This document shows positions 1 through 8,645 of a stretch of DNA of 64,000 nucleotides, in pieces. The notes under the pieces are model-generated. The model did not search any database. It was not told the DNA's origin and saw nothing but the letters and a program-made list of their open reading frames with translations. The stretch covers positions 868,001 through 932,000 of the forward strand of contig NZ_CP117030.1 of NCBI RefSeq assembly GCF_028551255.1, in the 5' to 3' direction. Both the position numbers and the translations under genes were made by a program. Each line of letters begins with the position of its first letter. The stretch's first letter is position 1. Source of the stretch: Vibrio tubiashii. Its GTDB lineage: Bacteria; Pseudomonadota; Gammaproteobacteria; Enterobacterales; Vibrionaceae.

Positions 1-44
1 GACACGAGTTGATTGTTCCAAAACAGCTGTTGCCAACCCGCCAT
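1..44 (-). CDS. Possible 5' end of a leftward gene, cut by window edge
   Basis: Reading leftward from an ATG at 44, fourteen codons stay open to the window edge (MAGWQQLFWNNQLV). An AAGG sequence sits 4-7 bases upstream as a plausible ribosome binding site. I do not recognise the product from so few residues. The gene would be divergent from the PhnA-domain gene at 352. It could equally be a chance open stretch. Confidence 0.3.
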   Translation of the reverse strand, partial: MAGWQQLFWNNQLV

Positions 45-178
45 AGAGCCTTCGAGTCTAAGTGGTTTACCCAAAAACTCGATTGATAATAATTCCAATG
101 TCTAACCTACTAAATTGATATAACAACGAGTCTGATTATGCCAATCTAGACTAGATAGGTAAAGGAATTGCTATTAAT

Positions 179-191
179 GTGACATTGTCAC
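179..191. promoter_or_regulatory. 13-bp palindrome in the 45-351 intergenic region
   Basis: GTGACATTGTCAC is a perfect dyad around a central T. It lies between a possible leftward gene starting at 44 and the rightward PhnA-domain gene at 352, so it could be an operator. No regulator is identifiable. The rest of 45-351 is AT-rich; I see no convincing promoter pair, RNA gene or further reading frame in it. Confidence 0.25.
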
Positions 192-351
192 TATCTATAA
201 AGCATTGATTGTTCGAATTATGTTGTTCAAATTTCTTATGAAAAGTAAGAATTCGTTGATTTATCGATTTGTATTCGGATTACGCTTTATTTTTGACAGA
301 TAAAGTGGATAATAGCCGGCGTTATTAACACCTATAAAATGTGAGTCCATT

Positions 352-909
352 ATGTCTTCTGAAGCAACTATGCTAGAACGCTGCCAATCAAAATGTGAAT
401 TATGTGCTGCTGATGCACCATTAACGGCATACGCTGTTCCCCCTCACAGCCATGTGACAGTGGATTACGGAATCATGGTTTGTGACAAGTGTCTTGGTGA
501 GATCGAAGAACCAACAGACATCAATCACTGGCGTTGTCTAAACGATAGCATGTGGAGCCAAGTTCCTGCAGTTCAAGTTACTGCATGGCGTCAGCTTACT
601 CGCCTAAACACAGAAAGCTGGGCACAAGACGCACTAGATATGATGTACATGGAAGAAGAGCAAATGAACTGGGCAATGACTGGCATGTCTGCAGACGACA
701 AACCATTCGATTGCAACGGCGTTGAACTTAAAAAAGGTGACGACGTAACGGTTATCAAAGACCTACCAGTTAAAGGTACTAACCAAGTCATCAAGCAAGG
801 CACTGTTATCCGTGGCATCAGCATTGGCGACGATCCTAAGCTAGTTTCTGGTAAAGCGAACGGCGGCCAATCTATGTACGTTATCGCTGAATACTGCCGT
901 AAGAAGTAA
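352..909 (+). CDS. PhnA-domain zinc-ribbon protein (YjdM-like)
   Basis: A 185-residue soluble protein. The N-terminus has a zinc-ribbon-like arrangement with Cys15-x2-Cys18 and Cys44-x2-Cys47. The C-terminal part (about 118-182) is the PhnA domain, recognisable from the DCNG..LKKGDDVTVIKDLPVKG stretch typical of E. coli YjdM. YjdM is about 111 residues, so this is the longer PhnA-domain form with a larger central region. Despite the historical name the family is not an established phosphonate enzyme, and no phn genes lie nearby. It stands alone, followed by a strong terminator, and converges on the amylopullulanase gene. Family assignment is secure; molecular function is unknown. Confidence 0.8.
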   Translation: MSSEATMLERCQSKCELCAADAPLTAYAVPPHSHVTVDYGIMVCDKCLGEIEEPTDINHWRCLNDSMWSQVPAVQVTAWRQLTRLNTESWAQDALDMMYMEEEQMNWAMTGMSADDKPFDCNGVELKKGDDVTVIKDLPVKGTNQVIKQGTVIRGISIGDDPKLVSGKANGGQSMYVIAEYCRKK

Positions 910-930
910 TTAGATAAGCTTCGAAATAAG

Positions 931-957
931 AAAGGCGCTCTATTGAGCGCCTTTTTT
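931..957 (+). terminator. Intrinsic terminator after the PhnA-domain gene
   Basis: AAAGGCGCTC, a TATT loop and GAGCGCCTTT form a perfect stem followed by a T run. It lies between two convergent genes; the downstream T run favours rightward termination, and the A-rich left flank may let it also stop leftward transcription of the amylopullulanase gene. Confidence 0.85.
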
Positions 958-972
958 GTTAGGAGTTGATTG

Positions 973-3900
973 TTACTTGAGAAGAAGCAATCTACCAGTC
1001 AATGGAGGAACTTCAACAGCTCCATTGACAGACTGAACATTGATAGTTTCACCTGTCATTAGATCAACAAACTCTGTTGCGGATTTAACACGTGATAAAT
1101 CGACGTTTAGCGTTCGTTGGCTCTCTCCCGTATTCAATACATAGATGATCTGCTGATCGCCATTGACTTTAAGATCCGCGTATAACGTATCGTCTAGCCA
1201 AAGGTTTCTTCGCTCACCATTGTATAGCGCTGGATGTTCGCTTCGAGCTTTCATTAGCTTAGCGACGTAAGCTTTCAGATCACTCTGCTCTGCGTTAAGT
1301 GTTGTTGATGTCACTCCTTCCACTTTTGCACTTGAGCGAGCAACGTGGTCATCGCACATGCCCTGCGTAACGCAATCAGAAGTAACTTTCGCTGCAAAGT
1401 TTTCAACTTCATCACCAATTTCCTCTCCATAGTAGAAAGTAATTGGCCCTGAGTACGCTGCTAAGAAACTGTATGCCGCTTTATGGCGTGGGAAGTAATT
1501 ATTCAGCCCTCCACGTTGGATCAGATCACCAAAACGAACCAGATCGTGGTTACCAATCATTAAGTTTGGCATTGCATGATAAGGCGCTTTTGTTCTTGAG
1601 TTCCAATCTGCGTCGAGTGCACGTGCATTACTCTTAGCTCCAGACTCTTCAACAGCAAGCGCCTGAACTAAACCATAACGAAGCGGGAAATTAAACGCTG
1701 ATGAAAGCCCTGGTTTGGCATCGCTACCATAGACAGTACGAGTAATTTCATCCGCACTGCTCCATGCTTCACCTACCATGTAACCCAGAGTGCCCCATTT
1801 CTTACCTGCGATAACATTTTCCATCGATGCTTTTTCAACAGCCGTTCGGATATTGCGCCAGCTATCAAGCGGGACTTGGTAAGCTTGGTCCAGTCTCCAG
1901 CCATCAATGCCATACTCTTTAATCCAGTATGTAGCGACTTCAGTGAAGAAGGCTTCACTGTCAGCGTTCGGATAGACAACATATTGGCCTGGATAACCTG
2001 ATTCCTTTCTCAAACTTGGCACTTTACCGGTCGGTGACGGTTTAGCACCACTAATATGAGTATGACCAAACACACCGTCTAAGAACACATACAGCCCTTT
2101 CGCATGAGCGGTATCAATGAGCTCTTTTAGCTTCTCGTTGGTGCCGAATTTAGGGTCTACATTAAAGAAGTCACAGGCAAAGTAGCCCGTCGCATCGAGC
2201 TTATCATCACCACCTTGACCGGCACATGAATCAAACACTGGCGTTAACCAAAGCGCATTCATGTTTAGGCTCTTAATATAATCAAGGCTGTTAATGATTC
2301 CTTGAAGATCCCCTTTATGATGAGAGTTTCCGTAACCTACGCCATAGTCATGATTCGAATCTCCATCAACAAAGGATTCAACCATGACTTGATAAATGCG
2401 TAGATCACAGGCCGTGTTGTTATCGCTATAACATCCGTAATCGAGACCAGTATCTTTCACGGTAACAACTAAAGATGACTTATCTTTCGCATTTAGACTA
2501 AAGTCATAAACACCTTGGTTAGTGACCGTAACCTTAATGTTTCCATTACCCGCATCTTCAAGCGTTATAGAGCCATTGGCAACCGAGAATGAACCAAAGC
2601 CAAGGTTAAGTGTGCTCCAATCTGACGAAGCAATCTTAAACTCATACACACCAGGCGTTAGATACCCATTAAATGTATAAACACCATCGCCTTTGTACTG
2701 CATTTCACTACTCGTGTTCCAACCGTTCATAGAGCCGCGTACATACACCTTGGTCGTCCCATAAGGCGCGACATCAACTGGCTTGTTATCAACAACGAGT
2801 CCTTCACCTTGACCTCCACTCTGCGGCAAGACAAATACAGCTGCGGTCAGTGGAGGAACCGTAAAGTTCTCGTTGGCGAACGTCGCTTGTTTAACGATAG
2901 GATCATTTGAATTTCTCAACGCATCATGTAGAACAAAATCTTTTGCCCCAGCTACTTTGAGGGTTTGCTCAGAAGTATTGGCATTGATTACGACCATTAA
3001 TGCATCATTGTTGCTATCGAGATCAGCACCTACAGAAATACCATCGTTAACTGACATAGCAATTAAGCCCGGTAAGGCGTTGCTTCCCGTATTGTGGAAT
3101 CGTACGCGATCGACCACCTCTTTTTCAGAAACTAGCTTGAGAAGAGGCGTTGAAGAACGAACTTGCAATAATGCTTTAAACGCACTGTCTGTCCATTCGA
3201 TATCTTTAGCCGACGCAACGGTATTTGGGTTGCTGATGATAGATTTAATCGCATTCCAGTTAGCTTGGTCTTTGTCTGCTCTTGGTAAGCCGATATTCCA
3301 GTTATTCGTTTGTTTGCTGAAATCAACCTTGTTATACCAATCACCACTGTCGTAACTATCACGCTCCATTGATTTAGAGCGAAGTAGTTCTGAGCCCATA
3401 TGAAGGAATGGTACGCCTTGACCGAGCATCACCGTCGACAAACCAACAATCTGCATTCGAGCTCGTTGCTCTGCCGTCATATCTGCAGACGCTTTATATT
3501 GGTTAAAGTCCCACAAGGTCTGGTTATCATGCTTAGAGACATAGTTGATCGACTCTTGAGGGTCTAAAGTATAGGCTGCGCCTTGACCACCATATTGGTA
3601 GTCTTTGCCATACACTACGCTGCCACTATAGGTTTCAAGAGGGTAATTTTGTAGGTTACCTGTCATGCCATAACGGATTAGATCCATTTTCGACTTCAAT
3701 GCATCATCAAACCTGTCTCCAGCGTTTGCAAAGCCAGGAGTCTTCAGCAGTGCATCGCCACTATCGAAAGGACCGCCACCGCGCACTCCATCACGAAGCC
3801 TATCGTTATAGGTGCCGATTCCTGTGCCCGCCATTGGCCATTGTGTTGCGTTTTCACCACGTTGACCATTTGCAACTTCACCAAAGTTCCAACCTTCACC

Positions 3901-6900
3901 ATAGAACCAAGTGTCTGGGTCAACTTGTTTCGTCTTATCATAAACATGCAGCATGCTCGACTTCATCAAGTGGCCCATTAAATCAAAACGGAAACCATCA
4001 ATCTTGTAGTCTTGAGCCCACATCATTACGCTATCTGCAACTAGCTTTTCAAACATGCGGTTTTCTGATGCTGTGTTATCACAACAAGTCGAATTTTCTA
4101 CCGCCCCGGTAATCGGGTTTAGGCGGTGGTAGTAACCCGGAACGGTTTTATCGAGCACAGATTTGTCGTAAAGACCGGATGAATACGTATGGTTATACAC
4201 CACGTCTTGAACCACGCGGAATCCCATTTCATGCAGTTTTTTGACCATTTCTCGATATTCACGAATACGGTTTGTGCCGTCTTTTGACACTGCGTAGCTA
4301 CCTTCCGGCGCACTGTAGTGAAACGGATCGTAGCCCCAGTTGAAACCATCAAGTGGCCTGATGTCAGCAAGAAGGGCTTGTGCCTCACCGGTATTAGGAT
4401 CGGTCTTTTCTAGGAGGGAAAAGATCGTCGAACTGTGGCTGGTTCCATCTTCACACAATTTCGCTTTAGGATTGACTGAACATAGTTTACCCACCGTATC
4501 ATTTAGGTTGACCGTTTTAGATTCCTGTTCCGGAATAGAAGCAAGGTCATAGCTTGGCAACAAGTGAATCGTTGTTAAACCAGACTCCTTCAACGACTTG
4601 AGTTGCTTAACGCTGTCACGCTCATCTTCTAAGAAAGCGGTATACTTACCGTTCCTTTCAGGCGTGCCATGCTTGTCACTAACGCTGAAATCACGAATGT
4701 GCAATTCGTAGATGATATGGTCTTCTGGATTTTGCAATACCGGGACATCGTGCGAATCCCATCCGTTTGGCTTAGTTTGCGCAGAATTTAAGTCCACAAG
4801 TTGAGAATGTAAGCTATCTGTACTCAGAGAAAGTGAGTAAGGATCGGTACTCATCATCCATTCAACGTGATCCGTTTTCGGGTGGTAGGTTTTGACGCGA
4901 TAACGGTAGAAGATATTTTCTAATGAAGAGCTGCCTTGGTAACCCCATACACCTGTGTCTGAGTTCAACGTCATCTTAATCGGTGACGCTTGCACAAGCG
5001 CTTTGTCACTATCGTATAGATAAAGCTCCACATCTTGAGCTGTTGGTGCCCAAACCGCGAAATTAGCTGTATCACCGTCAATCCAACTCCCGAGCTTCGC
5101 TTCATCGGCATCGTTTGGTCCACTGGTGTATAGCGTATCTATCACTCCAGGAATCTGAATGCGTGTCGCGACCAAAGGTTTGCCTTGTTCATCAAGAGCA
5201 ACGGCAATTAATTGCTGCTTAAGTAATGCCTTCGCCTCGTCCGCGGTTACAGCCAGATTGAACTGAACTCGACCTTTAAGGTGTGGAAATTTGGCATTAT
5301 CGACTACGCCTGCTAGCCCTAGATCACGTTTAGTAAACATCTCAGGTTTGGTTATATCACCCGCTCCCGCTGAGGTAGACCAAAGCTGGTAACTTTTCGC
5401 TTGTGAATGATCAAACCAAGCTAAATTATTTAGATCTAACCAGTGTGCTGCAGCGCCAGAAAGTTCAACAACCGTTTGTTCGTTAGGAGAATACTTAAGA
5501 GTTGAACTACCGTGAGTGGTATAGAGTGTGTTGCCTTTGGTAAATTCAAGTTTAAGATCGTCACCACCCAATGCCTTATCATTGCCTTTATGCACGATAA
5601 AGTTCATACATGTGCCGTGCGCATCTTTAAGGGATACAACAAATTTAGCGCCGAACTCAGGGTCAATTTCCTTCCAAGCAAGCGGGTTCGCCCAATCGAC
5701 ACCATTCAACGCATCATCACTTACTGCATCACAGCTTCCATTGTTCCAAAGATGCAGTCCCCAATCGGCGTAATTGCCGTCTTCGCGCTTGTAATAGATA
5801 ACCGCTTCTTGATACGTTGGCGCAGGTTCGGTAGACGTATTATCGGGGCTCTTAGGGTTAGGGTCGATGGAATCAGGTATCCCGTCTCCATCATCATCAC
5901 TTGATGCAAAGTCCCCTAGACCATCGCCGTTAGTGTCTTTACTTTCAAGTCTATCCTTTGGAAATGCATCACTGTTATTAGGCGCACCATCACCATCAAT
6001 ATCCGTGTCTTCTGAATCTGCAATCCCATCTCCATCATAATCACTTGGCTTACTTTCTGCTGAGTAGGGATTGCTTCCCAGACGTTCTTCGTCAACATTG
6101 CTCCAACCATCGCCATCGATGTCAGGGTCTAGACTGTCTGGGATTTTGTCTCCATCAAGATCGGCAGGTTGACTAGAAGCGCTGTAAGGATTGGTGCCTA
6201 ATTCACGCTCCACTTGGTCTGAGAATCCATCATTGTCATCGTCTGTATCACGATGGTCACCAATTCCATCATTGTCACTATCAACGGACTCTTGAATATC
6301 GTGGGGGAAAGCATCTACGCTGTCTGCAACGCCATCGCCATCTGAGTCCAAAGTCACTATTGGATTACCGCCATTCAGTGCCAGTGTTATGCCTTCTAGT
6401 GTTCGGTTACCGCGTTTCTTTTCTTCACCTAAGGCCTTTGTACCCTGCTCTATTGTGTCTAAAAGTGGCTCTAAAGTTTGCTCTTCAATAGAGTCAGGTA
6501 AGATTTGACTTAGGGCTTTCGCACTTCTTGCTACAAGCGCATTGCCATTTTCAATGTAATCGGAATCTAGATCGAGATGGGGCTGCTTTAACTGACGACG
6601 GAGTTTTTTCAGTGCTCTCTTTTCACTTTTCCCATCCATCATTTGTAGCGATACATAAGTCGACAGTGGCGTAATGTAACTGTACTCCGCTGGAGCGAGC
6701 ATAACATACTCACGTGCTGCTGTTACGCCGGGAATATCGCTATCAATCGACTCCCCTCGTTTTACTTTCGCAATCAGGTGCGCGTTTCTATCACGCTTAG
6801 AGAGCCCACTGATATCAAGTACCGCATAGCCTTTCTCGTCTGTGATAGACGAAGGCTCATCGCCATCTTGCTTGTAGTTTCCATTTACGTCTAGCCAGAC

Positions 6901-7014
6901 TTCGGCTTTTTCAATGTAGCCATCCATCACTTGTACTTCTAGCTGATCATTACAGCCAGCTAGTAGCCCAAGCGACGCCATGGCGATGCTGAGTTTGGTT
7001 GGTTTGATGTTCAT
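973..7014 (-). CDS. Lipoprotein amylopullulanase: pullulanase plus alpha-amylase
   Basis: About 2013 residues with two complete GH13 catalytic modules. The ATG at 7014 gives a classic lipoprotein signal ending in LLAGC; an in-frame ATG at 7026 and a start at 7104 are less likely. Residues about 220-385 are Asp-rich type-3 calcium repeats (DxDxDG), followed by a CBM41-like starch-binding domain. The pullulanase module has FNWGYDP (about 893), VVQDVVYNH (938), FRFDLMG nucleophile (1011), GEGW (1040) and SKHDN (1162). A second glycan-binding domain (about 1490-1545) precedes the alpha-amylase module with FLDGVFGH (1648), WRLDQ (1706), GEAW (1750) and GNHD (1821). It should cut alpha-1,6 and alpha-1,4 bonds of starch or glycogen at the cell surface. 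Klebsiella PulA is about 1090 residues, so the second module is a fusion. Confidence 0.9.
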   Translation of the reverse strand: MNIKPTKLSIAMASLGLLAGCNDQLEVQVMDGYIEKAEVWLDVNGNYKQDGDEPSSITDEKGYAVLDISGLSKRDRNAHLIAKVKRGESIDSDIPGVTAAREYVMLAPAEYSYITPLSTYVSLQMMDGKSEKRALKKLRRQLKQPHLDLDSDYIENGNALVARSAKALSQILPDSIEEQTLEPLLDTIEQGTKALGEEKKRGNRTLEGITLALNGGNPIVTLDSDGDGVADSVDAFPHDIQESVDSDNDGIGDHRDTDDDNDGFSDQVERELGTNPYSASSQPADLDGDKIPDSLDPDIDGDGWSNVDEERLGSNPYSAESKPSDYDGDGIADSEDTDIDGDGAPNNSDAFPKDRLESKDTNGDGLGDFASSDDDGDGIPDSIDPNPKSPDNTSTEPAPTYQEAVIYYKREDGNYADWGLHLWNNGSCDAVSDDALNGVDWANPLAWKEIDPEFGAKFVVSLKDAHGTCMNFIVHKGNDKALGGDDLKLEFTKGNTLYTTHGSSTLKYSPNEQTVVELSGAAAHWLDLNNLAWFDHSQAKSYQLWSTSAGAGDITKPEMFTKRDLGLAGVVDNAKFPHLKGRVQFNLAVTADEAKALLKQQLIAVALDEQGKPLVATRIQIPGVIDTLYTSGPNDADEAKLGSWIDGDTANFAVWAPTAQDVELYLYDSDKALVQASPIKMTLNSDTGVWGYQGSSSLENIFYRYRVKTYHPKTDHVEWMMSTDPYSLSLSTDSLHSQLVDLNSAQTKPNGWDSHDVPVLQNPEDHIIYELHIRDFSVSDKHGTPERNGKYTAFLEDERDSVKQLKSLKESGLTTIHLLPSYDLASIPEQESKTVNLNDTVGKLCSVNPKAKLCEDGTSHSSTIFSLLEKTDPNTGEAQALLADIRPLDGFNWGYDPFHYSAPEGSYAVSKDGTNRIREYREMVKKLHEMGFRVVQDVVYNHTYSSGLYDKSVLDKTVPGYYHRLNPITGAVENSTCCDNTASENRMFEKLVADSVMMWAQDYKIDGFRFDLMGHLMKSSMLHVYDKTKQVDPDTWFYGEGWNFGEVANGQRGENATQWPMAGTGIGTYNDRLRDGVRGGGPFDSGDALLKTPGFANAGDRFDDALKSKMDLIRYGMTGNLQNYPLETYSGSVVYGKDYQYGGQGAAYTLDPQESINYVSKHDNQTLWDFNQYKASADMTAEQRARMQIVGLSTVMLGQGVPFLHMGSELLRSKSMERDSYDSGDWYNKVDFSKQTNNWNIGLPRADKDQANWNAIKSIISNPNTVASAKDIEWTDSAFKALLQVRSSTPLLKLVSEKEVVDRVRFHNTGSNALPGLIAMSVNDGISVGADLDSNNDALMVVINANTSEQTLKVAGAKDFVLHDALRNSNDPIVKQATFANENFTVPPLTAAVFVLPQSGGQGEGLVVDNKPVDVAPYGTTKVYVRGSMNGWNTSSEMQYKGDGVYTFNGYLTPGVYEFKIASSDWSTLNLGFGSFSVANGSITLEDAGNGNIKVTVTNQGVYDFSLNAKDKSSLVVTVKDTGLDYGCYSDNNTACDLRIYQVMVESFVDGDSNHDYGVGYGNSHHKGDLQGIINSLDYIKSLNMNALWLTPVFDSCAGQGGDDKLDATGYFACDFFNVDPKFGTNEKLKELIDTAHAKGLYVFLDGVFGHTHISGAKPSPTGKVPSLRKESGYPGQYVVYPNADSEAFFTEVATYWIKEYGIDGWRLDQAYQVPLDSWRNIRTAVEKASMENVIAGKKWGTLGYMVGEAWSSADEITRTVYGSDAKPGLSSAFNFPLRYGLVQALAVEESGAKSNARALDADWNSRTKAPYHAMPNLMIGNHDLVRFGDLIQRGGLNNYFPRHKAAYSFLAAYSGPITFYYGEEIGDEVENFAAKVTSDCVTQGMCDDHVARSSAKVEGVTSTTLNAEQSDLKAYVAKLMKARSEHPALYNGERRNLWLDDTLYADLKVNGDQQIIYVLNTGESQRTLNVDLSRVKSATEFVDLMTGETINVQSVNGAVEVPPLTGRLLLLK

Positions 7015-7111
7015 TTTTATATCCATTTTAAATTCACGTTCTAAGGTCAAACTTGTTGAAATAAAGTCACAAAACCTCAGGTTTACGTTATATTTGGATA
7101 TCAAAATCTCA

Positions 7112-7119
7112 CCTCATCC
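7112..7119 (-). promoter_or_regulatory. Candidate MalT box upstream of the amylopullulanase gene
   Basis: On the minus strand this reads GGATGAGG, matching the core of the MalT box (GGGGAKGAGG), about 100 bases upstream of the chosen start. MalT activates pulA in enterobacteria, so the context fits. Only one good copy is seen, whereas MalT promoters usually have several. No other element is clear in 7120-7338. Confidence 0.4.
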
Positions 7120-7338
7120 TATAAAACCTCTCTCATAGGCGTAGACAAAAAGGAGTAGAACTGTTTTTGGATTGAATCTCACATAGCTAAGGCTGAATTC
7201 GATCGGAACATTACACTCATGTGGCACATAGAGTGAGGAAAGTGGCACTTTGTAGCAGTAGATGGCCGATTATCTGTAGGATTACAACAATGTGCCTCAA
7301 ATATGAGAATTATGATCTTGTACGTGTTCTAGTGAAAG

Positions 7339-8043
7339 TTACTCTATCTTGCCAGCAACCGTCTGAATACGATTAAAACTTCCGACTGGAGTAATCCAAG
7401 CAGCTACGGCGTCAATATCGCTTAAATTCCCTTCATAAGTAAAAGTCCAATGGCCTTCTGAAGAGCGAGCTTGTGATCGGCTTACTGCGATAAAATCATG
7501 CTCTAATGTTTTTCCACGATTTTCACCTGCTCTAATTTGAGTGGTTTGATTGTTTGAAAGAAAAATGATTGTCGCATCTAGCGTAGAATCATCGTCATAC
7601 TTCAGTTGGAAAGCATTATCCTTTCTTACTAAGGTCAAGCGTTTTGCCGCAGTTTGCTCGTTTTCAGGCAACTTCCTATTTACCCAATTGAAAAAGCCTC
7701 GCCACTCTTTACCGTCGACGACAAAACCGGGAGTGTAAACACTTCCCACTACATCATAAGCGTTATACAGGCGTTGTAATTGGGAGAACTCTGGCTTAGC
7801 AAACTTATCTTTCCATCCGAGATAATCCCAATAATCTACGTGATAAACCACAGGGATAAACTCGTCCCACAAGCCACTATTATTTTCAAATTTAGAGATG
7901 TATTTGTCTGCTGGTGGGCAGCTAGAACACCCTTCAGAGGTAAACAGTTCTACTACCTGAGCTGGCTGTCCTTCGTTAACCCAGATTTGGCCCGCGGATA
8001 CGGTAGATACAACGGAGAGAGCGATCAAAGCGGTCATCATCAA
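7339..8043 (-). CDS. Secreted DUF1223 thioredoxin-fold-like protein
   Basis: A 234-residue protein with a short hydrophobic N-terminus (about residues 1-17, ending SAG) that looks like a signal peptide. The mature start holds ELFTSEGCSSCPPADKY, the hallmark CxxC-containing motif of DUF1223, a family with a thioredoxin-like fold found in periplasmic proteins. The biochemical role is not established; a thiol-redox role is only suggested by the CSSC motif. The start has AAGGAATTG immediately upstream of three tandem ATG codons. It stands alone between the amylopullulanase promoter region and a terminator. Confidence 0.75.
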   Translation of the reverse strand: MMMTALIALSVVSTVSAGQIWVNEGQPAQVVELFTSEGCSSCPPADKYISKFENNSGLWDEFIPVVYHVDYWDYLGWKDKFAKPEFSQLQRLYNAYDVVGSVYTPGFVVDGKEWRGFFNWVNRKLPENEQTAAKRLTLVRKDNAFQLKYDDDSTLDATIIFLSNNQTTQIRAGENRGKTLEHDFIAVSRSQARSSEGHWTFTYEGNLSDIDAVAAWITPVGSFNRIQTVAGKIE

Positions 8044-8114
8044 TTCCTTTCTGTGATACTTTTACTTATCTGAAGAGATTGACCGCCTGATGTTCGATTT
8101 AATTTCCTGAAAGC

Positions 8115-8147
8115 AAAAAAAAAACGCTAGCGTTCTGCCAGCGTTTT
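8115..8147 (-). terminator. Intrinsic terminator for the 63-residue protein gene
   Basis: Read leftward, an 11-bp stem with one mismatch (AAAACGCTGGC pairing with GCTAGCGTTTT) is followed by a run of T. It lies just downstream of the stop at 8168. Confidence 0.8.
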
Positions 8148-8167
8148 AGTGAAATCTGAAATCGCAA

Positions 8168-8359
8168 TTAACGATAAAGACCAATATCTTTCTGCATATG
8201 ACCCGATAGATCACTCGCATAGTGAGCGCGAGGTTCACTGTTGTCAGTGAAAAGAATATCTAATAGGTGTGCAATCAATCCTTTGAAAGAAACCGCGTAG
8301 GTTTTTTTATCCATAGAGATAGGAGCTTCGATGTTACCGATTTGCATTGCTTGTGCCAT
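8168..8359 (-). CDS. Small protein with a DUF1127-like C-terminal end
   Basis: A 63-residue protein with a good ribosome binding site (GAGAGG, 5 bases before the ATG) and its own terminator, so it is probably a real monocistronic gene. It has no signal peptide; residues about 25-37 are hydrophobic (LIAHLLDILF) but short for a membrane span. The last residues, SDLSGHMQKDIGLYR, resemble the end of DUF1127 proteins (L.DLSDHQLKDIGLSR type), but the rest does not clearly fit. Function unknown. Confidence 0.65.
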   Translation of the reverse strand: MAQAMQIGNIEAPISMDKKTYAVSFKGLIAHLLDILFTDNSEPRAHYASDLSGHMQKDIGLYR

Positions 8360-8565
8360 GATTGCCTCTCTATAAACTGTTTAATTCGTTTTGATGCGGC
8401 AATATTAAGCAATAATTTACTGCTCAAAAAATGACTATTTTTGTCTTTTCGGATTAGTTATTCTTATAAAACAAGCCATTAACAACCCACCTCGTCCATT
8501 ATGCATGCGGAGTGAATAGTATTTCATTAAAGTCTGGTCTTTCTGAATTATTATTTTTTAGGCAA

Positions 8566-8624
8566 TAAAAAAGCCGCCCTAAGATCACAAATATTTTACA
8601 ACATATTTGGTTTTAGTAGCGGCT
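8566..8624 (-). terminator. Long structured terminator downstream of the TerC/Alx gene
   Basis: The outer stem AGCCGC/GCGGCT (8572-8577 with 8619-8624) encloses a second inverted repeat CAAATAT/ATATTTG, and a run of T follows in the leftward direction. It would terminate the gene at 8646. The rest of 8360-8565 is AT-rich and holds the promoter region of the 63-residue gene; no other gene is visible. Confidence 0.7.
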
Positions 8625-8645
8625 AGTCAGTTTTAGATTATTAGT

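Noticed and set aside
2873..3355. Long rightward open frames opposite the amylopullulanase gene (also near 3699-4112 and 5512-5904)
   Set aside because: They are antisense to a gene with continuous catalytic motifs, have no ribosome sites and no recognisable protein sequence.
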